From Gilvimarinus xylanilyticus (GTDB taxonomy: Bacteria; Pseudomonadota; Gammaproteobacteria; Pseudomonadales; Cellvibrionaceae): a stretch of DNA of 64,000 bases. Under the pieces are notes generated by a model. That model ran no database searches. It saw nothing but the letters and a program-made list of their open reading frames with translations, and had not been told where the DNA came from. The position numbers and the translations under genes are program-made. Each line of letters begins with the position of its first letter. Position 1 is the first letter of the stretch. The stretch spans positions 124,001-188,000 of the forward strand of contig NZ_JAMFTH010000004.1 of assembly GCF_024195295.1 (NCBI RefSeq), in the 5' to 3' direction. Of the stretch, positions 58,043 to 64,000 are shown one piece after another.

Positions 58043-59497
58043 ATGCATACCAAGACCATTGCCCAGCTTATTGAGGGGCTGCGCAGTAAAGAATTTTCCA
58101 GCGTCGAGCTGACCCGCCACTATTTACAGCGGATAAAAGAGCGCGACGGCACCTACAACAGCTACATCACCGTCACCGAAGAGGCCGCCCTGGCCCAGGC
58201 CGAGGCCGCCGACCAGCGCCTGGCCGCCGGTGACGACAACCCCCTGTGCGGCATTCCCATTGCCCACAAAGATATTTTTTGCACCACCGGCATTCGCACC
58301 AGCTGCGGCAGCAAAATGCTGGACAATTTTATTGCCCCCTACGACGCCACCATCGTCGAGAACTATCAAAAAGCGGGCGCGGTCATGCTGGGCAAAACCA
58401 ATATGGACGAGTTCGCTATGGGCTCATCCAACGAAACCAGCTATTACGGTCCGGTAAAAAACCCCTGGAACACCAACTGTGTCCCCGGCGGTTCCTCGGG
58501 CGGTTCGGCCGCCGCCGTCGCAGCGCTACTGGCACCAGCGGCCACCGCCAGTGACACCGGCGGCTCGATTCGCCAGCCAGCGGCACTGTGCAACCTGACC
58601 GGCCTTAAGCCCACCTACGGGCGGGTATCACGCTGGGGCATGATTGCCTTCGCCTCCAGCCTGGACCAAGCGGGCACCCTCACCCGCACCGCCGAAGACT
58701 CCGCCATTATGCTCAACGCCATGGCGAGCTTCGATGCCAAAGACTCCACCTGCGTGGATGAACCACTGGAGGATTACACCGCCAAGCTGGGTGATAGCCT
58801 GCAAGGCCTGACCATCGGCATCCCCGAAGAGTACTTCGGCGAGGGCTTAAACCCGCAAACCGCCGAGCGGGTACAGGCGGCGATTAAAGTCTACGAATCC
58901 TTGGGCGCGACCACCAAATCCATCAGCCTGCCCCACACTCATCTGGCGGTACCGGCTTATTATGTGATTGCCCCGGCGGAGTGCTCGGCCAACCTGTCAC
59001 GTTTTGACGGCGTGCGCTACGGCCACCGCTGCGACGATCCGAAAGATCTGGCCGACCTGTACAAGCGCTCACGTGGTGAAGGCTTTGGCGACGAGGTGAA
59101 ACGCCGTATTCTTGTGGGCACCTACGCCCTGTCGGCGGGTTATTACGACGCCTACTACAACAAAGCCCAGCAAGTGCGCCGCTTAATCAAACAGGACTTT
59201 GTGGACGCTTTTAACCAGGTTGACGTAGTACTCGGCCCCACCTCGCCCTCACCGGCGTTTGAGTTTGGCGCCAAGTCAGACGACCCCGTGGCCATGTACC
59301 TCGAAGACATTTACACCATCGCCACCAATCTGGCGGGCCTGCCCGGGCTGTCGATACCCTGCGGCATGGTGGACAACAAGCCCGTGGGCTTGCAGCTGAT
59401 TGGCAACTATTTTGCCGAGAGCAAGCTGCTCAATGTCGCCCATCAATTCCAGCTCGCCACTGACTTTCACCAGCAGTTGGCCCCCGAAACAGCGTAA
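58043..59497 (+). CDS. gatA: Asp/Glu-tRNA amidotransferase subunit GatA
   Basis: A 484-residue amidase that frees ammonia from glutamine. The Ser-cisSer-Lys triad is intact: K76 in [11 protein letters not shown]151 in [10 protein letters not shown] and S175 in [11 protein letters not shown]. With GatB it converts Glu-tRNA(Gln) or Asp-tRNA(Asn) to Gln- and Asn-tRNA. The intervening 60 bp after gatC contain no other feature. Confidence 0.98.
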   Translation: MHTKTIAQLIEGLRSKEFSSVELTRHYLQRIKERDGTYNSYITVTEEAALAQAEAADQRLAAGDDNPLCGIPIAHKDIFCTTGIRTSCGSKMLDNFIAPYDATIVENYQKAGAVMLGKTNMDEFAMGSSNETSYYGPVKNPWNTNCVPGGSSGGSAAAVAALLAPAATASDTGGSIRQPAALCNLTGLKPTYGRVSRWGMIAFASSLDQAGTLTRTAEDSAIMLNAMASFDAKDSTCVDEPLEDYTAKLGDSLQGLTIGIPEEYFGEGLNPQTAERVQAAIKVYESLGATTKSISLPHTHLAVPAYYVIAPAECSANLSRFDGVRYGHRCDDPKDLADLYKRSRGEGFGDEVKRRILVGTYALSAGYYDAYYNKAQQVRRLIKQDFVDAFNQVDVVLGPTSPSPAFEFGAKSDDPVAMYLEDIYTIATNLAGLPGLSIPCGMVDNKPVGLQLIGNYFAESKLLNVAHQFQLATDFHQQLAPETA

Positions 59498-59509
59498 GAG
59501 GTAAGCACT

Positions 59510-60958
59510 ATGGAATGGGAAACGGTTATCGGGCTGGAAATTCACGTACAGCTTTCCACCCAATCAAAAATATTCTCGGGCGCCAGCACCGCTTTCGGCG
59601 CGGCCCCCAACTCGCAGGCCTGCGCCATTGATCTGGCCATGCCCGGCACCCTGCCGGTGGCCAACGAACAGGCGTTTCGCTTTGCAGTGATGTTCGGCCT
59701 GGCGATGAACGCCGAAATCGGCAAGCGTTCAGTCTTCGAGCGCAAAAACTACTTTTACCCCGACCTGCCCAAAGGCTACCAGACCACTCAACTGGAAGAG
59801 CCTATTGTGGGCCCAGGCGTGATCGACATTGAGCTGGAAAACGGCGAGACCAAATCCATCCGCCTGCACCACGCTCACCTGGAAGAAGACGCGGGTAAAT
59901 CCCTGCACGAAGACTACCAGGGCATGAGCGGTATCGACTTAAACCGCGCCGGCACTCCGCTGATTGAAATCGTCTCGGAGCCGGACATGCGCTCGGCCGA
60001 AGAGGCGGTGGCCTACCTGAAAAAAATTCACTCCATCATCACCTACCTGGGCATTTCCGACGGCGAGATGTCTCAGGGCTCTATGCGCTGCGACGCCAAT
60101 GTCTCGGTGCGCTTAAAAGGTGAAGAGGAATACGGCACCCGCTGCGAAATCAAAAACATCAACTCGTTTAAGTTTGTGGAAAAAGCCATTAACGTCGAAG
60201 TTGAGCGCCAGATTGATTTGATCGAAGACGGCGGCAAGGTGGTGCAGGAAACTCGCCTGTACGACGCAGACAAAAACGAAACTCGCTCAATGCGCAGCAA
60301 GGAAGTCGCTAACGACTACCGCTACTTCCCCTGCCCCGACTTGCTGCCGGTAATATTGGACGATGACTATATCGCCGAGATAAAAAGCAAACTGCCCGAG
60401 CTGCCTGACGCCAAGCGTGACCGCTTTGTTTCCGATTACGGGTTGTCCAGCTATGACGCTACCGTGCTGACCGCCGAGCGCGCCACTGCGGATTACTTTG
60501 AAAGCGTTGCCAAAACCTCGGGCGAGCCTAAGCTTGCCGCCAACTGGGTTATGGTGGACCTGGCCGCCTACCTGAATAAGTCCGAGCAAAAACTGGCGGA
60601 CTGCCCGGTAAGCGCCAAACACCTGGCACAATTGATAGCCCGTATCAAAGACGGCACCATTTCCGGCAAAATCGCCAAGCAGGTGTTTGAAGCCATGACC
60701 AATGGCGAAGGCGACCCGGACAGCATTATTGAAAAGCGCGGCTTAAAGCAGGTGTCCGATACCGGCGCCATTGAAAAAATGGTGGATGAAGTCATCGCCA
60801 ACAATCAGGCCCAAGTGGACAACTACAAAAACGCCGACGAGAAAAAACGCCCCAAAATGCTGGGCTTTTTTGTGGGCCAGATCATGAAAGCCAGTAAAGG
60901 CCAGGCGAACCCGCAGGCCGTTAACGAAATCCTACTAAAGAAGCTAAACGAACAATGA
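59510..60958 (+). CDS. gatB: Asp/Glu-tRNA amidotransferase subunit GatB
   Basis: A 482-residue kinase/transamidase subunit. [17 protein letters not shown] near 10-26, [16 protein letters not shown] near 79-94, HLEEDAGKS near 122 and [15 protein letters not shown] near 146-160 form the ATP/Mg site; the C-terminal YqeY-like helical tail (about 400-482) binds tRNA. The stop overlaps the next gene by 4 bp. Confidence 0.98.
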   Translation: MEWETVIGLEIHVQLSTQSKIFSGASTAFGAAPNSQACAIDLAMPGTLPVANEQAFRFAVMFGLAMNAEIGKRSVFERKNYFYPDLPKGYQTTQLEEPIVGPGVIDIELENGETKSIRLHHAHLEEDAGKSLHEDYQGMSGIDLNRAGTPLIEIVSEPDMRSAEEAVAYLKKIHSIITYLGISDGEMSQGSMRCDANVSVRLKGEEEYGTRCEIKNINSFKFVEKAINVEVERQIDLIEDGGKVVQETRLYDADKNETRSMRSKEVANDYRYFPCPDLLPVILDDDYIAEIKSKLPELPDAKRDRFVSDYGLSSYDATVLTAERATADYFESVAKTSGEPKLAANWVMVDLAAYLNKSEQKLADCPVSAKHLAQLIARIKDGTISGKIAKQVFEAMTNGEGDPDSIIEKRGLKQVSDTGAIEKMVDEVIANNQAQVDNYKNADEKKRPKMLGFFVGQIMKASKGQANPQAVNEILLKKLNEQ

Positions 60959-61251
60959 CACTGAAAAAAGACAAGCAAAAAGTACTGGGCGAAGTATTTG
61001 ATGACGAGCGCATTAAAAGCTTTTTTAACTACCCCGCCCCCGATGGCATCAATCAGGATTACCACCTGCTAGAAAAAGCCTACCGGGGCATGCGCGAAGA
61101 AAACTTTGCCACTTTTGTAAAGTTCTTTACCGAACAGGGCCGCGACCTAAACGCCGAGGGCCCCGAAGGCAAAACCATTTTGCAAACCATCAAAACCCAT
61201 CGCCACGCGGATGATTATATCGCCGCGCTGGAGCAAGCCGGAGCCAAATAA
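60955..61251 (+). CDS. PA4642-like conserved protein of unknown function
   Basis: A 98-residue soluble protein. It resembles the small conserved Pseudomonas protein known as PA4642: [20 protein letters not shown] at the start, [23 protein letters not shown] in the middle and [26 protein letters not shown] at the end, an ankyrin-like helical pattern. Its ATG overlaps gatB by 4 bp. Role unknown; position suggests co-expression with gatCAB. Confidence 0.8.
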   Translation: MTLKKDKQKVLGEVFDDERIKSFFNYPAPDGINQDYHLLEKAYRGMREENFATFVKFFTEQGRDLNAEGPEGKTILQTIKTHRHADDYIAALEQAGAK

Positions 61252-62019
61252 GTGCGGGGCAATCCTGCCAAGGCGCTCGACTACCTGAGCCGCGGGGCAC
61301 ATTTAATTACCACCCCGGGGCTCAGGCGCTTTATTGTGGTCCCGCTGCTGGCCAATGTGGTGGTTTTTATCCTCACCACCATTGCGCTAGTGAATTTATT
61401 CAGCGATGTATTAAGCATGCTGATGGGCTGGCTACCCGGTTGGCTGGAGTTTTTAGCCTGGGTACTCTGGGCTATTTTCGCCCTGGCACTGCTGGTGTTT
61501 TACGGCTACAGTTTTAACCTTATCACCAATTTAATCGCCGCTCCGTTCTACGGTTTTTTAGCAGAAAAAATAGAGACAAAACTCACTGGCATTCCCCTGC
61601 CCGAGGAAACCTGGGCGCAACTCATTCCCCGCACTCTGGGGCGCGAGCTAGTCAAGCTGTGGTACTTTTTTACCCGGGGCTTGCTGGTTCTGTTGGTCGT
61701 TATAATCAGCTGGTTTATTCCCGGCTTAAACCTGATTGTGCTGGCCATAACCACCCTCTGGGCCGCCTGGTGCATGTCCGTTCAGTACGTGGACTACCCC
61801 GCCGACAACCACCAGACACCCTTCCCGGAGCTGCGCAAAAAACTCGGCGCCGCACCGCTCACCAGCTACAGCTTTGGCGGCCTGGTCATGCTAGGCAGTA
61901 TGATTCCCATTGTGAATATTTTTGTGATGCCAATCGCCGTAGCGGGGGCGACGGTTTATTGGGTTGAAGAGATGCGAGAGGAAAATGATGTCGGACGTCT
62001 GAGATCGGATGTCAGATGA
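61252..62019 (+). CDS. cysZ: CysZ-like sulfate transporter
   Basis: A 255-residue inner-membrane protein with about five hydrophobic helices. NPAKALDYLSRGAHLITTPGLRRFIVVPLLANVV opens the protein, FNLITNLIAAPFYGFLAEKIE is near 90-110 and QYVDYPADNHQTPFPELRKKL near 178-198, all CysZ signatures. It moves sulfate for cysteine synthesis. Start is GTG directly after the previous stop. The last 10-11 codons are encoded by a repeat, so the tail is not family-like. Confidence 0.9.
   Translation: MRGNPAKALDYLSRGAHLITTPGLRRFIVVPLLANVVVFILTTIALVNLFSDVLSMLMGWLPGWLEFLAWVLWAIFALALLVFYGYSFNLITNLIAAPFYGFLAEKIETKLTGIPLPEETWAQLIPRTLGRELVKLWYFFTRGLLVLLVVIISWFIPGLNLIVLAITTLWAAWCMSVQYVDYPADNHQTPFPELRKKLGAAPLTSYSFGGLVMLGSMIPIVNIFVMPIAVAGATVYWVEEMREENDVGRLRSDVR
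61987..62018. repeat. REP-like element at the cysZ 3' end
   Basis: The words GATGTCGGACGTCTGA and GATCGGATGTCAGATG form an imperfect repeat with TCGGAYGTC cores, similar to those at 18509-18579. It overlaps the final codons and stop of cysZ. Confidence 0.6.
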
Positions 62020-62048
62020 AAAACAAAGGCGGCGCCTTCAGCGCCACC
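62019..62048 (-). terminator. Terminator after yajQ
   Basis: A GC stem GGCGGCGC/GCGCCACC (62028-62035, 62041-62048, one mismatch) is followed on the minus strand by TTTGTTTTT (62027-62019). It lies 10 bp past the yajQ stop, between convergent genes. Confidence 0.7.
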
Positions 62049-62058
62049 TATTAAATTA

Positions 62059-62541
62059 TTAATCCCGAAAATTATTAAACTGCAGTGGCTGGTCAATATC
62101 CGCGCCTTTTAAAAATGCGATGACACTCTGTAAATCATCGCGCTTTTTACCGGTGACTCGCAGCTGGTCGCCCTGAATTTGCGCCTGAACTTTTAGCTTT
62201 TGCTCTTTGATCATTTTCACGATCTTTTTCGCCAAATCTTGCTCGATACCGGTTTGCACCACCACTTCTTGCACTGTGAGTTTGCCGCTGGGACGCGGTG
62301 GCTTGGTGTCCAGACAAGCGATGTCGATGCCGTTTTTCATCAGCGCGCTCTGCAGGATATCCAGCATTTGCTTTAACTGAAAATCGCCTTCAGCGGTCAT
62401 AGTGACCAGATACTCTTTTAAATCAAAGCTGGCTTCTACACCTTTAAAGTCGTAGCGCCCCTTGACCACACGGCCCGCCTGATCAACCGCGTTGGTTAAA
62501 TTGTGCTTATCAACTTCTGACACCACATCAAACGATGGCAT
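62059..62541 (-). CDS. yajQ: YajQ family nucleotide-binding protein
   Basis: A 160-residue protein with two ferredoxin-like halves. [34 protein letters not shown] opens it and [29 protein letters not shown] ends it, both typical. Members bind nucleotides, and a Xanthomonas relative binds cyclic-di-GMP. AAGGAG precedes the ATG by 6 bp. It is a potential partner for the diguanylate cyclase, but nothing shows this. Confidence 0.95.
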   Translation of the reverse strand: MPSFDVVSEVDKHNLTNAVDQAGRVVKGRYDFKGVEASFDLKEYLVTMTAEGDFQLKQMLDILQSALMKNGIDIACLDTKPPRPSGKLTVQEVVVQTGIEQDLAKKIVKMIKEQKLKVQAQIQGDQLRVTGKKRDDLQSVIAFLKGADIDQPLQFNNFRD

Positions 62542-62550
62542 GATTACTCC

Positions 62551-63441
62551 TTAAAAAATTAATGTAATAACCGCCGCAACCACCACCCAAAGCAGCAGTG
62601 AGCGAGAGAACATGCCCGGCATCTGCTCTATCATTTGCAGACTGAATGCGGGCTCTATTTTAACCGCCTGGGTGCTGCCGGGCTCGGCGGCGTCATTATC
62701 ACCCAAGGCGCCTCGCAGCACTCGCGCCAAATAGACCGGGGTGGTCTCAAACGGGTGCAAACAACCGTGGCGCCAGTGCGCAACACAGGCATCAAAATTA
62801 CCCACCAGCGCCCACGACAACCCCATCAAACAGGCCGCGGGCCACTCAACCCAGGTAATGACTTTGCCCAGCCCCTGGGCGCCTGGGTGATTGCTTTGCA
62901 ATAATTGCTGCCACAATAAAATCAGCAAACGATAAGCCAGTGCGGCCGGCGCGCCCAGCAGCAAAAACCAGAATAATACCGCAAACATCCGCTCAAAGCC
63001 CCGGTAGGCAAACACCCGCAACGCTTCGTGGTTTAAATCGAGCCAATCGTCGGGGTGGGGCTCCGCGCGCAGCGCCGGGTCCAGATTTGACTCGTCTACA
63101 ATCTGCACCGCGCGCACCGACTGATCGGCATGGGCGGCTTCCGTATAGGCCTGCAACGGCTGGGAAAAATCGCCGCGCCCCAAACTGTACAAGAGCACCA
63201 AACAGTTGACACACAAAATTAACAAAAAGCCCGCTGATATCTGATGCAAAGCCCCCCACAGAAGGCTTAGCCCCAGCACAGGCAAGGCGAGGGTCAACCC
63301 CAACCGCAGGGCGACAGGTAGCTTTTTCAGGCCATCCAGACGCTGCCACAAACTTAAAAACCACCGATCTTTATGCAGCGGACGGCCCGACCCCCACCAC
63401 TGCACCACAAGCAACACAATCACAACGCTTAAAAAAGTCAT
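62551..63441 (-). CDS. ampE: AmpE-like inner-membrane protein
   Basis: A 296-residue membrane protein with about four or five helices. GDFSQPLQAYTEAAHADQSV, LNHEALRVFAYRGFERMFAVLFWFLLLGAPAALAYRL and the region WVEWPAACLMGLSWALVGNFD are AmpE/CobD-like signatures. AmpE acts beside AmpD in beta-lactamase regulation, though its role is unclear. It starts 4 bp after the ampD stop, as in the ampDE operon. Confidence 0.88.
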   Translation of the reverse strand: MTFLSVVIVLLVVQWWGSGRPLHKDRWFLSLWQRLDGLKKLPVALRLGLTLALPVLGLSLLWGALHQISAGFLLILCVNCLVLLYSLGRGDFSQPLQAYTEAAHADQSVRAVQIVDESNLDPALRAEPHPDDWLDLNHEALRVFAYRGFERMFAVLFWFLLLGAPAALAYRLLILLWQQLLQSNHPGAQGLGKVITWVEWPAACLMGLSWALVGNFDACVAHWRHGCLHPFETTPVYLARVLRGALGDNDAAEPGSTQAVKIEPAFSLQMIEQMPGMFSRSLLLWVVVAAVITLIF

Positions 63442-63445
63442 TGAG

Positions 63446-64000
63446 CTATCCTTTTAACGCGGCCAAATAGCGGCTCCACTCAAACGCCGGCCCCGGATCA
63501 GTTTTGCGCCCCGGCGCTATATCGCTGTGGCCGGTAATACGAGCTGGTGTAATCTCGGGGTATTCGCGCATTATAGCGTCTGTTAACCCCCGCAAAGCGT
63601 GGTACTGATGCGCGGTATAGGGTTGAGTGTCGGTACCTTCTAGCTCAATCCCAATACTAAAGTCATTGCACTCCTCACGCCCGGCAAAGCGCGATCGCCC
63701 CGCATGCCAGGCCCGCTTATCCAGGCCAACAAACTGCACCAACTCGCCGGTGCGAGAAATCAGTAGATGGGACGACACCTTCAGGTGGGCAATTTCAGCA
63801 AAATAAGGGTGAGCCTTGCAATCGAGGCAGTTGGTAAAAAATCGCTCTATATGGCCGTTACCATACTCGCCTGGGGGCAGACTAATGTTGTGAATCACCA
63901 GCAGGCTGATATCCGAGGCCTCGGGCCTATCGCCATAATTGGGCGACGGACAATGGCGCGCCTGAGTCACCCAACCCTTGTTTATTGTTAATTCAGTCAA
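63446..64000 (-). CDS. ampD: 1,6-anhydro-N-acetylmuramyl-L-alanine amidase AmpD (start at window edge)
   Basis: A cytosolic zinc amidase that cleaves recycled muropeptides and keeps ampC off. LLVIHNISLPPGEYG near 33-47 has a zinc His, RAWHAG near 95-100, NDFSIGIELEGTD near 111-123 and ITGHSDIAPGRKTDPGPAFEW near 154-174 carries the other zinc and catalytic residues. The last visible codon at 64000 is TTG; this may be the start, since the E. coli protein begins at nearly the same point, or a start may lie just beyond the window. Confidence 0.93.
   Translation of the reverse strand: MTELTINKGWVTQARHCPSPNYGDRPEASDISLLVIHNISLPPGEYGNGHIERFFTNCLDCKAHPYFAEIAHLKVSSHLLISRTGELVQFVGLDKRAWHAGRSRFAGREECNDFSIGIELEGTDTQPYTAHQYHALRGLTDAIMREYPEITPARITGHSDIAPGRKTDPGPAFEWSRYLAALKG

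Overview
The window is chromosomal DNA from a gammaproteobacterium. The conserved gene orders (dapB-carAB-greA-yhbY-rlmE-ftsH-folP-glmM-tpiA-secG-tRNA-Leu; kdsDC-lptCAB-rpoN-hpf-ptsN-rapZ-npr; mreBCD-maf-rng-yhdP; gatCAB) are those of Pseudomonas-like and Cellvibrio-like lineages. A secreted GH10 xylanase and an aryl-polyene/dialkylresorcinol type lipid locus make a marine or soil polysaccharide degrader of the Cellvibrionales plausible; this placement is inference, since no rRNA is present.

Positions 1-8390 hold the right end of a polyketide/fatty-acid-like specialised-metabolite locus: a ketosynthase (cut by the window edge), a ketosynthase-like partner without a recognisable active-site Cys, a membrane-anchored diguanylate cyclase, a minus-strand operon DarA-like / DarB-like / unknown 135-aa protein / BtrH-like acyltransferase, a DUF2141-type secreted protein, two hotdog dehydratase-like proteins and a phosphopantetheinyl transferase. 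This set resembles loci for aryl polyene-dialkylresorcinol (flexirubin-like) esters. Positions 8440-10400 hold the xylanase and an outer-membrane barrel protein.

Positions 10394-11841 are the least ordinary part. One tRNA-Leu(GAG) sits between two arrays of repeats that carry pieces of the tRNA. Downstream of the tRNA are two 158-159 bp tandem units, each with about six hairpins, and paired bases in these hairpins change together between the two copies. Upstream are repeats carrying the 5' part of the tRNA. A 17-nt inverted copy of its T-arm lies 0.5 kb away. The rimP-nusA-infB block that usually follows secG and this tRNA is absent.

Positions 11842-28533 carry secG back to dapB on the minus strand (yhbY is plus), interrupted between carA and dapB by an LtaS/MdoB-like phosphotransferase and an OafA-like acyltransferase with an SGNH domain. 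Positions 28545-35761 carry ribA, an aspartyl protease, pgpA, thiL, nusB and the riboflavin genes with nrdR. Positions 35881-40136 hold hisD, hisG, murA, ibaG and a lone mlaC. Positions 40291-48778 run rightward: a CaCA antiporter, Kdo synthesis, LPS transport, sigma-54 and the nitrogen PTS, then darP. Positions 48797-57353 are the leftward mreBCD-maf-rng-yhdP operon, where mreC appears to start at ATT. Positions 57695-62019 encode gatCAB, a PA4642-like protein and cysZ, followed by leftward yajQ, ampE and ampD to the window edge.
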